A program made the translations under genes and the position numbers. The notes under the pieces were generated by a model. It did not search any database. It was given only the letters and a program-made list of their open reading frames with translations, and had not been told where the DNA came from. DNA of 29,540 bases from Kingella pumchi (GTDB taxonomy: Bacteria; Pseudomonadota; Gammaproteobacteria; Burkholderiales; Neisseriaceae): positions 49,595 through 79,134 of the forward strand of contig NZ_JAKOOW010000021.1 in the NCBI RefSeq assembly GCF_022288825.1, in the 5' to 3' direction. Shown one piece after another: positions 15,544 through 23,179 of this stretch. How positions within the stretch are numbered: the stretch's first letter is position 1; every line of letters starts with the position of its first letter.

Positions 15544-16179
15544 ATGCGTATTCCCCGCCTGGCTTTGGGGCTGACGCTGGCTTTCGTGCTCGGCGCCTGC
15601 TCCGGCCTTTACGACGTTTACCGCGGCAGCGAGCCGGTGCAGGCCGCGCTGTTTGCCGGCGACAAACTCTATCTGCTGACCGCCAAAGGCGATTATGAAT
15701 TTTCCGGCATCGGCACCGCCAATCTGGAGCGCTTCGTGCGCTCGCCCTTCTCGGCCAAAACCACGCTGAGTGAATGGTCGCTGGCCGCCGGCCGCAAAAC
15801 TGCCGACGAGAGCAGCTATTCGGTTTATATCGTGCCGCAGGATGTCAGCGAAAAAGAGCGGCAGGAGCTGCTGAAAACCCACAGTTTCGAGCTGGTCGAA
15901 GCCGCCGCGCTCAAAGCGGACGTGAAAAAATCGATTGCCGCCGCCCGCCCGCAGTGGCCGCAGCAAAAAGTGTACGCCCGCCATTTTGTCAGCGAAGGCC
16001 ATGCCGTGCGCATCAGCGGCCGTGAAGCGCTGGCCGCCAAATACGCGCTCAACCCGCCGGCGCGCATCGGCCTGGTGCTTTCCGCCGACCGTGCCACCCC
16101 CGCGCCCGAAGCGACGCCCGCCGTCAAACCCGGCCGCACCGGCTGCGTGATGCAGCCGCAATACGGCTGGCGCTGCTGA
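15544..16179 (+). CDS. Uncharacterised lipoprotein
   Basis: 211 residues with a lipoprotein signal peptide: MRIPRLALGLTLAFVLGAC, lipobox LGAC with acylated C19, followed by Ser-Gly (no Asp at +2), so sorting to the outer membrane is likely. AGGAG stands 12 bases before the ATG. The mature protein is mixed alpha/beta with SSYSVYIVPQDVSEKERQEL and ends in a Pro/Ala-rich segment and a Cys-containing tail, GRTGCVMQPQYGWRC, whose two cysteines could form a disulfide. I do not recognise a family. It precedes a small membrane protein gene by 90 bp; together they interrupt cdsA-dxr. The 219 bp upstream contain no other gene and no promoter I can defend. Confidence 0.75.
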   Translation: MRIPRLALGLTLAFVLGACSGLYDVYRGSEPVQAALFAGDKLYLLTAKGDYEFSGIGTANLERFVRSPFSAKTTLSEWSLAAGRKTADESSYSVYIVPQDVSEKERQELLKTHSFELVEAAALKADVKKSIAAARPQWPQQKVYARHFVSEGHAVRISGREALAAKYALNPPARIGLVLSADRATPAPEATPAVKPGRTGCVMQPQYGWRC

Positions 16180-16269
16180 GCACCCGCGCCTGTTGTCGGG
16201 TAAAACATGCACCGGCAGCGTCGCGCGGCAGGCGGTTTTCAGGCAGCCTGAACAGGGAAGGCCCGTGGT

Positions 16270-16599
16270 ATGAACGAAACCCAAGCCGACATCCTCAACA
16301 TCAACCAAGTCCAGCTGCTGCTGGCGGAAAAACGCACGTCGCTGGCGGTAATGCGTACCGGCATCGCCATCCTTGCGCTGCCGCTGTCGATTTTCAGCGT
16401 GCTGATCGCCACCTCCAAATGGTACCGCCCCGCCGATGCCTGGCCGCTGCTGGCGGCGGTAACGCTGATCAACGGCGCACTGATTGCCTTCGGCGTCTAT
16501 CTGATTGTGCGCTCGCTGCAGAGCATGCACCGCTACGATTTGATGATTGCCGACATCAAGCACCAAAACCAGTCGCTGAAAAGATTTATCCGCTACTGA
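16270..16599 (+). CDS. Small two-helix membrane protein, DUF202-like in appearance
   Basis: 109 residues. An amphipathic N-terminus (NETQADILNINQVQLLLAEK) leads to RTSLAVMRTGIAILALPLSI, which recalls the ERTFLAWIRT-type motif of DUF202/YidH-like proteins, then two membrane helices (about 30-49 and 59-79) and a basic, polar C-terminal tail with LQSMHRYDLMIADIKHQNQS. Both termini are predicted cytoplasmic. Function unknown; the DUF202 resemblance is by eye only. A DUS at 16241-16252 lies between the preceding lipoprotein gene and this one. No strong ribosome-binding site is visible before the ATG. Confidence 0.7.
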   Translation: MNETQADILNINQVQLLLAEKRTSLAVMRTGIAILALPLSIFSVLIATSKWYRPADAWPLLAAVTLINGALIAFGVYLIVRSLQSMHRYDLMIADIKHQNQSLKRFIRY

Positions 16600-16663
16600 A
16601 CTTTCAGGCAGCCTGAAAGCCCTGCCGCCGGCTGCCGCGCCCCACCCGCAAGAACAACAATAG

Positions 16664-17857
16664 ATGAACACCCAAAACCTTACCATACTCGGCAGCACCG
16701 GCAGCATCGGTGCCAGCACGCTCGACGTCGTCTCCCGCCATCCCGACCGCTTCCGCATCTTCGCCCTTGCCGGCCACAGCCAAACCGAAAAGCTCGCCGC
16801 GCAATGTCTCGCCCACCGCCCCCGCTACGCCGTTACCGCCGATGCCGCCCGCGCCGAAGAATTGCGCGGCCTGCTGCGCCTTTCAGGCTGCCAAACCGAA
16901 GTTCTGCACGGCAATCAGGCGCTCTCCGACGTCGCCACCGCCCCCGAAACAGACGGCGTGATGGCCGCCATCGTCGGCGCCGCCGGCCTGATGCCCACGC
17001 TGGCCGCCGCCGCCGCCGGCAAAACCGTTTATCTGGCCAACAAAGAAACGCTGGTGGTGGCCGGCAGCCTGTTTATGGAAACCGCCTGCACCGCCGGCGC
17101 CCGCGTGCTGCCGGTGGACAGCGAACACAACGCCATCTTCCAAGTACTGCCCGCCGGTTTTTCAGGCAGCCTGAAAGACGCCGGCATCGAATCCATTATT
17201 CTCACCGCGTCCGGCGGCCCCTTTCTCGACACCCCGCGCGAGCAGTTTGCCGCCATCACCCCCGCACAGGCAGTCAAACACCCCAACTGGAACATGGGGC
17301 GCAAAATCTCGGTGGACAGCGCCACCATGATGAACAAAGGGTTGGAACTGATCGAAGCGCACTGGCTGTTTAACTGCCCGCCCGACAAACTCGAAGCCGT
17401 TATCCACCCGCAAAGCGTGATCCACAGCATGGTGCGCTACGCCGACGGCTCGGTGCTCGCCCAGCTGGGCAGCCCCGACATGCGCACCCCCATCGCCTAC
17501 TGCCTCGGCCTGCCCGAGCGCATCGAATCCGGCGCCGCGCGGCTCGATTTCGCCACCCTGTCCGATCTCACCTTCCGCGTTCCCGATTTCGAGCGCTTCC
17601 CCTGCCTGCGCCTGGCCTACCGCGCCATGCACGAAGGCGGCAGCGCCCCCTGCATTCTCAACGCCGCCAACGAAACCGCCGTTGCCGCTTTCCTTGACGG
17701 CCGCATCCGCTTTACCGACATCGCCGCCGCCGTCGAGTATTGCCTGGACAAAATTCCCGCCCGCGCCGCCGAAAGCGTCGCCATGCTGCTGGAAACCGAC
17801 CGTGAAGTGCGCACGCTGGCCGAGCGCTGGACAAACAAGCACCGGCAGGCAGCCTGA
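16664..17857 (+). CDS. dxr: 1-deoxy-D-xylulose 5-phosphate reductoisomerase
   Basis: Second step of the MEP isoprenoid pathway, converting DXP to MEP with NADPH and a divalent metal; cytoplasmic; 397 residues. The NADPH-binding start LTILGSTGSIGASTLDVVSR, the ANKETLVVAG loop, metal/substrate motif PVDSEHNAIFQVL, the SGGPF loop and MNKGLELIEAHWLF are all intact. It supplies isopentenyl diphosphate for the UppS reaction encoded upstream. A DUS within the gene (17164-17175) is read as FSGSLKDAG. At the end, AGGCAGCCTGAA (17847-17858) provides the codons for the final Gln-Ala-Ala and the TGA stop. Confidence 0.96.
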   Translation: MNTQNLTILGSTGSIGASTLDVVSRHPDRFRIFALAGHSQTEKLAAQCLAHRPRYAVTADAARAEELRGLLRLSGCQTEVLHGNQALSDVATAPETDGVMAAIVGAAGLMPTLAAAAAGKTVYLANKETLVVAGSLFMETACTAGARVLPVDSEHNAIFQVLPAGFSGSLKDAGIESIILTASGGPFLDTPREQFAAITPAQAVKHPNWNMGRKISVDSATMMNKGLELIEAHWLFNCPPDKLEAVIHPQSVIHSMVRYADGSVLAQLGSPDMRTPIAYCLGLPERIESGAARLDFATLSDLTFRVPDFERFPCLRLAYRAMHEGGSAPCILNAANETAVAAFLDGRIRFTDIAAAVEYCLDKIPARAAESVAMLLETDREVRTLAERWTNKHRQAA

Positions 17858-18394
17858 AAACGTAAAAAGCAACCTGAAAAGCGTTGGCACAGCCTTTCAG
17901 GCTGCCTACCACCGCCCAATCCGCCGCCTACTGCCCCCTCCCCTGCGCCCCAAGCGCGGGGGAGGGTCGGGGTGGGGGTGGCAGTTCGCAGAACTGCGTT
18001 TGCCGCTGCCGTTACCCTGAAAAGTTTCCGCAGCGGCTGATACCCCCACCCTGCCCCCCGCAAGCGGAAAAGGGAAAACGGTTGCCCCACCGTTTTCAGG
18101 CTGCCTGCCGAACACCCCCCGCACAGGCAGCCTGAAAACCGCATGAATAGCCTTTCAGGCTGCTTCTGCCATAGCAGGCTTGGGCGGAAAGCCCACCCGT
18201 TTTTTCAGGCTGCCCACCGCCGCGCCCTGCCCGCCCGATAGCCAAAAGCAGCCTGAAATGCTATGCTTGCGGCCTTTTCAGCCTTGGCGCACGCTTTCTT
18301 TCAGGCTGCCCCAAACGCAAAAAGCAGCCTGAAAACGAATTCACGGGCTTCTGCGAAGCGAAAACCGCCTTTTATCCTTAATTAAGGAAACGAT
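17858..18394. repeat. Gene-free 537-bp repeat-rich spacer between dxr and rseP
   Basis: Contains many full and partial DUS copies and a GC-rich REP-like patch. In the patch, CCCTCCCCTGCGC (17936-17948) pairs with GCGCGGGGGAGGG (17954-17966) with a single G-T wobble, and GCAGTTC-GCA-GAACTGC (17981-17997) is a perfect hairpin. A second patch at about 18040-18080 (ACCCCCACCCTGCCCCCC, GCAAGCGGAAAAGGG) looks like the same element in inverted orientation. I see no credible ORF. Any rseP promoter should lie near 18340-18385, but I cannot define it. Confidence 0.6.
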
Positions 18395-19750
18395 TTGTCC
18401 TTTCTCCAAACTCTGGCAGCGTTTCTGTTTGCCATCCTGCTTCTCGTCAGCCTTCACGAGCTCGGACACCTGCTGGTGGCGCGCTGGTGCGGCATCAAAG
18501 TCAAGCGCTTTTCCGTCGGCTTCGGCAAGCCGTTTTTCACCCGCCGCTGGCGCGGCATCGAATGGTGTCTGGCGCCGTTTCCGCTGGGCGGCTATGTGAA
18601 AATGGTCGATACCCGCGAAGGCGAAGTCGCGCCGGAAGATCTGCCCTACGCTTTTGACAAACAGCACCCGCTCAAACGCATCGCCGTGGTGGCCGCCGGC
18701 CCGCTGACCAATCTGGCGCTGGCGGTGCTGCTCTACGCCTTAAGTTTCGGCCTGGGCGGCATTACCGTGGTGCAGCCCTATGTCGGCACCGTAAGCCAGC
18801 CTTCGGTGGCCGCCGGTGCCGGCTTTCAGAGCGGCGACCGTATCCTGACGGTAAACGGCGAAACCGTTGCCGATTTTGCCGACGCCAATATCCACATGGT
18901 GCTGAATTTGGACAGCGGCCCGGTGCGGGTGGCGGTGGAAACTGCCGACGGCAAGCGCACCGAGCGCGTAATCGATGCCGCCGGCACGCCGCAGGCCACT
19001 GCGGTAGCCAAACGGCAGACCGGCATCGGCCTGTCGCCCTTCCGTTCGCTGGAGAGCATCGGTTATGTCGAAGCCGGCGGCCCCGCCGCGCAGGCCGGCC
19101 TGAAAGAAGGCGACCGCATCGTGGCGGTGGACGGCGTGCCGACGCCGCATTGGGAAGACTGGAGCCGCATCGTGCGCGAAAACGCCGGCCGCAACCTGAA
19201 TATCGACTACCAGCGCGGCGGCCAAACCCTGCACGCGGTACTGCGTCCGGCCAGCCACGAGTTGCCCGACAAAAGCCAGATTATCGGCCGCGTCGGCCTG
19301 GGTGCCGCCGAAGATGCTGCTTGGACGGCGAAAGTGCGCCAGCAGCAGCAAATCGGCTGGGGCGAAGCCTTTAAGCAAGGCAGCCTGAAAACCGCCAACT
19401 ACAGCCTGCTCACGCTCCAATTCTTCGGCCGGCTGGTTACCGGCCAGGCTTCGGTCAGCCACATTTCCGGCCCGGTAACCATCGCCGACGTTGCCGGCCA
19501 GACCGCCAAAATCGGCTGGCAGGCCTATCTGGAGTTCCTCGCCGTCGTCAGCATCAGCCTCGGCGTGATGAACCTGCTGCCGGTGCCGGTATTGGACGGC
19601 GGCCATCTGGTTTACTATACTGCCGAACTTTTACGCGGCAGGCCGCTGAGCGAGCGCGTCCAAAACTGGGGGCTGCGCTTCGGTCTGGCCGTGATGCTGG
19701 CGATGATGGTGCTGGCTTTTTTCAACGACATCACCCGATTATTTGGATAG
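18395..19750 (+). CDS. rseP: RseP-family site-2 zinc metalloprotease
   Basis: Intramembrane protease that cleaves anti-sigma factors and remnant signal peptides in the inner membrane; 451 residues. The start must be TTG at 18395: an in-frame TAA lies four codons upstream, AAGGAA precedes it, and the first helix is needed (MSFLQTLAAFLFAILLLVSL). Zinc ligands are HELGH at 21-25 and the LDG motif at 400-402 (LLPVPVLDGGH). Two PDZ domains lie between, with AGAGFQSGDRILTVNGE and AAQAGLKEGDRIVAVDG. The order rseP-bamA is conserved in Proteobacteria. A DUS-derived GSLK occurs in QGSLKTANYS. Only four bases separate the stop codon from the bamA ATG, so the two genes are cotranscribed. Confidence 0.95.
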   Translation: MSFLQTLAAFLFAILLLVSLHELGHLLVARWCGIKVKRFSVGFGKPFFTRRWRGIEWCLAPFPLGGYVKMVDTREGEVAPEDLPYAFDKQHPLKRIAVVAAGPLTNLALAVLLYALSFGLGGITVVQPYVGTVSQPSVAAGAGFQSGDRILTVNGETVADFADANIHMVLNLDSGPVRVAVETADGKRTERVIDAAGTPQATAVAKRQTGIGLSPFRSLESIGYVEAGGPAAQAGLKEGDRIVAVDGVPTPHWEDWSRIVRENAGRNLNIDYQRGGQTLHAVLRPASHELPDKSQIIGRVGLGAAEDAAWTAKVRQQQQIGWGEAFKQGSLKTANYSLLTLQFFGRLVTGQASVSHISGPVTIADVAGQTAKIGWQAYLEFLAVVSISLGVMNLLPVPVLDGGHLVYYTAELLRGRPLSERVQNWGLRFGLAVMLAMMVLAFFNDITRLFG

Positions 19751-19754
19751 TAAG

Positions 19755-22271
19755 ATGAGACTCAACAAAATTACCGCAACCCTGCTGGCACTTGGGCTGG
19801 CGCTGCCCGCTTGGGCGGACTTCCGCATTTCGGGATTTCGCATCGAAGGCGAACAGCATACCTCCGAAGCCACCGTGCGCTCGCTGCTGCCGGTAAAAGT
19901 GGGCGACACCTACACCGAACAGACCGGCGAAGACATCATCCGCCGCCTGCACGCCAGCGGTTTTTACGAAAACGTGCTGCTGGAACAAAACGGCGACATG
20001 CTGATCATCACCGTGAAAGAGCGGCCGATTATCAGCTCGATCAACGTTAAGGGCGCCAAAGTGCTGCCCAACGACGCCATTCTCAAACAGTTCGCCGGCG
20101 TGCGCGGCTCCAACAGCGGCCAGGACAGCGAGCTGGTTGATGCCAAAGAAAGCTACGAGCAAAAGCAAGAGCGCTTCAACCAGAGCGACAACAGCAAAAA
20201 CCTGCAGGCGCTGGCTTCCACCGGCCTGGCCAAAGGCGACTTCTTCAGCCAGGAAGCCCTGATCCGCGCCCTGCGCGCGCTGGACGGCGCTTATAAAGAG
20301 CAGGGCAAAAACAACGTCAAAATCACGCCCGAAGTGCAGGAATTGGCGCGCAACCGCGTCGCCATCACCATCAATATCGAAGAAGGCGACACCACCCGCG
20401 TCAAAAAAATCGACTTTGAAGGCAACACCCACTTCTCCGACCGCCGCCTGCTGCGCCAAATCGGCCTGACCGACGGCACGATTTTGTCGTGGCTGACCAA
20501 AAGCAACGTGTTTTCGTGGGAAAAATTCAACCGCGACAAAGAACGCCTCGAGCGCTTCTACCACAAAAAAGGCTTCTTCGATTTCCGCGTGGACTATGAA
20601 GACGTCAGCCGCCAGCTGAGCGAAGACAAAAAACGCGAAACCCTGACCATCAAAGTGTACGAAGGCCAACCCTACTACTGGGGCAGCCTGAAAATCGCCG
20701 GCGACAGCAAAGAAGTGCCGCCGGAAAAACTGCAAAAACACCTGGAAAAATTCAAAACCGGCAAGCTGAGCAATTACGACCAGTTGCAAAGCGCGCTGGC
20801 CGCCATCCGCACCGATTTGCAGTCCGCCGGCTACGCCCGCGCCCAGGTTGATGCCGAAGCCGAGCGCCGCAGCGAAGGCGGCAAAGACTATGTCGATATC
20901 ACCGTGCGCCTGAATCCGGGCAATCTAGTCGCCATCCGCGAAATCCACATCACCGGCAACACCAAAACCCGCGACGAAGTGGTGCGCCGCGAGCTGCGCC
21001 AAATGGAAGGCGCGACTTACGACCAGTCGAAAATCAACCGCTCCTCCGAGCGCCTGCGCCAGCTCGGCTATTTTGAAGACGTCGAAATCAGCGCCCGCAG
21101 CGTGCCGGAAAACGAGCAGCAGGCCGATTTGGAAGTGAAAGTAAACGAGCGCTCCACCGGCAGCCTGAACGCCTCGGCCGGCTGGTCGCAGGACGACGGC
21201 TTCGTGATTTCCGCCAGCGTGGCGCAGGACAACCTGTTCGGCACCGGCAAATCGCTCTCTGCCGGCGTGTCGCGCAGTAAAGTGCGCCAAAGCGCCAACC
21301 TGTCGTTCACCGAGCCCTACTTCACTCCCGACGGCGTGAGCATGACCTACAACCTGTTCGGCTCCAACTACGATGCCTCCAAACTACAGTACAGCGCCCG
21401 CAGCTACCGCATGACCCGCTACGGCGCCAGCGCCACCATGGGCATCCCGATTACCGAATACGACCGCCTCAACGTTGGTTTGGGCGTCGAGCACATGGGT
21501 GTCAAACTGTTCAACAACTCGCCCTACCGCTACCAGCGCTTTGTCGATCAGCACGGCAAAAACAACTGGATTTACAAAGGCCTGATCAGCTGGTACCGCA
21601 ACACCACCGACGACGCCTACTGGCCGACAAAAGGCTACCAGGCCAACGTAACCGGCGAAGTCGCCCTGCCCGGCAGCGGCCTGAAGTACTACCAGTTCGG
21701 CCACCAGCAAACCTGGTACTTCCCGCTCTCGGACAGCTTCACGCTGATGCTCAACGGCCAGCTCGGCTACAGCGGCCACTACGGCAAAACCAAAGAAGTG
21801 CCGTTTATGTTCAACCAGACCGGCGGCGGCCTGGGCAGCGTGCGCGGCTTTGAAAACGGCTCGCTCGGCCCGAAAGTGTACGACTTCGACGTCAACGGCA
21901 ACCGCAGCATCGAAAGCTACGGCGGCTCCTACGCCGTCAATGCCAACGCCGAACTGCTGTTCCCCTTCCCGGGCGTGAAAAACAGCCGCAGCGTCCGCCT
22001 GAGCCTGTTTGCCGATGCCGGCAGCGTGTGGGACGGCAAAACCTACACCCCGGGCGTTTACACCCCGTCCACGCCCTACGGCGCCGGCGGCTACTACGGC
22101 AACGCCAACCACAAATCCAGCTTCAAAGAAGAGCTGCGCTACTCCGTCGGCGCCGCCCTGACCTGGATTTCACCGATGGGTCCGATCAAACTGAGCTACG
22201 CCTACCCGCTGAAGAAAAAATCCACCGACCAGGTGCAGCGCTTCCAGTTCCAGCTCGGAACCGTGTTCTAA
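19755..22271 (+). CDS. bamA: Outer-membrane protein assembly factor BamA (Omp85)
   Basis: Core of the BAM complex, inserting beta-barrel proteins such as the porin and TonB receptor of this window. 838 residues from ATG 19755 (a TTG four codons earlier would overlap the rseP stop and is less likely). Signal peptide ends at PAWA (residue 21); five POTRA domains follow, then the 16-strand barrel with the conserved VRGFENGSLGPK loop-6 region (VRGF/Y) and the aromatic C-terminus FQFQLGTVF. Compared with the neisserial Omp85 I remember (about 797 residues), there is an extra Gln/Ser/Glu/Lys-rich stretch of about 40 residues at 114-153 in POTRA2. A DUS-derived GSLK lies in POTRA4. Translation is probably coupled to rseP. 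Confidence 0.97.
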   Translation: MRLNKITATLLALGLALPAWADFRISGFRIEGEQHTSEATVRSLLPVKVGDTYTEQTGEDIIRRLHASGFYENVLLEQNGDMLIITVKERPIISSINVKGAKVLPNDAILKQFAGVRGSNSGQDSELVDAKESYEQKQERFNQSDNSKNLQALASTGLAKGDFFSQEALIRALRALDGAYKEQGKNNVKITPEVQELARNRVAITINIEEGDTTRVKKIDFEGNTHFSDRRLLRQIGLTDGTILSWLTKSNVFSWEKFNRDKERLERFYHKKGFFDFRVDYEDVSRQLSEDKKRETLTIKVYEGQPYYWGSLKIAGDSKEVPPEKLQKHLEKFKTGKLSNYDQLQSALAAIRTDLQSAGYARAQVDAEAERRSEGGKDYVDITVRLNPGNLVAIREIHITGNTKTRDEVVRRELRQMEGATYDQSKINRSSERLRQLGYFEDVEISARSVPENEQQADLEVKVNERSTGSLNASAGWSQDDGFVISASVAQDNLFGTGKSLSAGVSRSKVRQSANLSFTEPYFTPDGVSMTYNLFGSNYDASKLQYSARSYRMTRYGASATMGIPITEYDRLNVGLGVEHMGVKLFNNSPYRYQRFVDQHGKNNWIYKGLISWYRNTTDDAYWPTKGYQANVTGEVALPGSGLKYYQFGHQQTWYFPLSDSFTLMLNGQLGYSGHYGKTKEVPFMFNQTGGGLGSVRGFENGSLGPKVYDFDVNGNRSIESYGGSYAVNANAELLFPFPGVKNSRSVRLSLFADAGSVWDGKTYTPGVYTPSTPYGAGGYYGNANHKSSFKEELRYSVGAALTWISPMGPIKLSYAYPLKKKSTDQVQRFQFQLGTVF

Positions 22272-22284
22272 CCTAGGAGTTTTT

Positions 22285-22794
22285 ATGCAGACCACCCGTT
22301 TGGGCAGACTGCTGCTGGCGGCGCTGGCCGCCGGCGGCCTGATCGGCAGCGCACACGCCGATTTCAAAAAAGTCGGCTACGTTAACGCCACGCGGCTCTA
22401 CAGCGAATCGCAAACCGCCAAAAAAATCGAAACCGGCCTGCAGCGCGAGTTCAGCCCGCAGCAGAAAAAGCTCGCCGCCCTGCAGGAAAAAGGCATGCGC
22501 CTGCAAAAACGGCTGGCATCGGGCAAGCTGAGCAAAGCCGAAGCCCGCAAGCTGGAAAGCCAGCTGGTGGAAACCGGCCGCCAGTACCGCGCCGCCTCCG
22601 CCGAGCTGACCGAAGAATACAACCTGCGCCGCAACGAAGAATTCGCCGCCCTGCAGCGCAAGGCCAACGAAATCATCTTCAACATCATCGAAACCGAGCA
22701 CTACGATGCCATGCTCTCCGAAGTGATCTTTATCCGCGGCGAGTTCGACATTACCGACCGCGTCATCAAGCTGCTCGACGCGGAAATGCAGTAA
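22285..22794 (+). CDS. Periplasmic chaperone OmpH/Skp
   Basis: Small periplasmic holdase that keeps unfolded outer-membrane proteins soluble on the way to BAM; 169 residues. Signal peptide MQTTRLGRLLLAALAAGGLI... ends at AHA (about residue 25), mature start DFKKVGYVNATRLYSES, typical of the OmpH family. The middle is a long charged coiled-coil (about 50-120: QQKKLAALQEKGMRLQKRL, EARKLESQLVETGRQ) that makes the tentacles of the trimer. TAGGAG lies 8 bases before the ATG, and the gap from bamA is only 13 bp, so the genes form one operon. Confidence 0.93.
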   Translation: MQTTRLGRLLLAALAAGGLIGSAHADFKKVGYVNATRLYSESQTAKKIETGLQREFSPQQKKLAALQEKGMRLQKRLASGKLSKAEARKLESQLVETGRQYRAASAELTEEYNLRRNEEFAALQRKANEIIFNIIETEHYDAMLSEVIFIRGEFDITDRVIKLLDAEMQ

Positions 22795-23179
22795 ACCCCG
22801 CCCAGGCAGCCTGAAAACCACTTCTGCTTTTCAGGCTGCCTGAACTGTGTCCGCCGCCCGCGCACAGGCAGCCTGAAAACAAGCGAATCCAAAGCAGCCT
22901 GCACAGCGTAGTTGCGAAGCCCGTAGGGTGCGCACCGCGCACCAAAACATACCCAAACCAAACAAATGGTGCGCAGTGCGCACCCTACCACCGTTTGGTT
23001 TTACCCAAGGCAGCCTGAAAACCATAAAGCTGCCCGCAAACACCGTTCCCCGTTTTCAGGCTGCCTGAAAAAGCCAAAGACAAAAAGCAGCCTGAAAGCC
23101 AACCGGAGCCGTCCGTAGGGTGCGCACCGCGCACCAAGCACCTGCCAAAGCAGCCTGAAAGCCAACCGGAGCCGTTTCC
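22795..23179. repeat. Repeat-rich 385-bp spacer between ompH and lpxD
   Basis: Contains several DUS pairs; a 22-bp inverted repeat (22923-22944 with 22967-22988, one mismatch, 22-nt loop) whose arm begins GTAGGGTGCGCACC; a further identical copy of the left arm at 23115-23136; and two identical 29-bp direct repeats (23084-23112 and 23147-23175), the second of which ends just before lpxD and includes its GGAG ribosome-binding site (23168-23171). No ORF or clear promoter seen. Confidence 0.75.

Noticed and set aside
15463..16758. 431-codon minus-strand open frame over the lipoprotein and membrane protein genes
   Set aside because: Antisense to two genes with good starts and signals, and runs across the gaps into dxr; no domain seen.
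22795..23179. Repeated units before lpxD as a CRISPR array
   Set aside because: The repeats are uptake sequences and a palindromic element with irregular spacing; there are no regular spacers and no cas genes.
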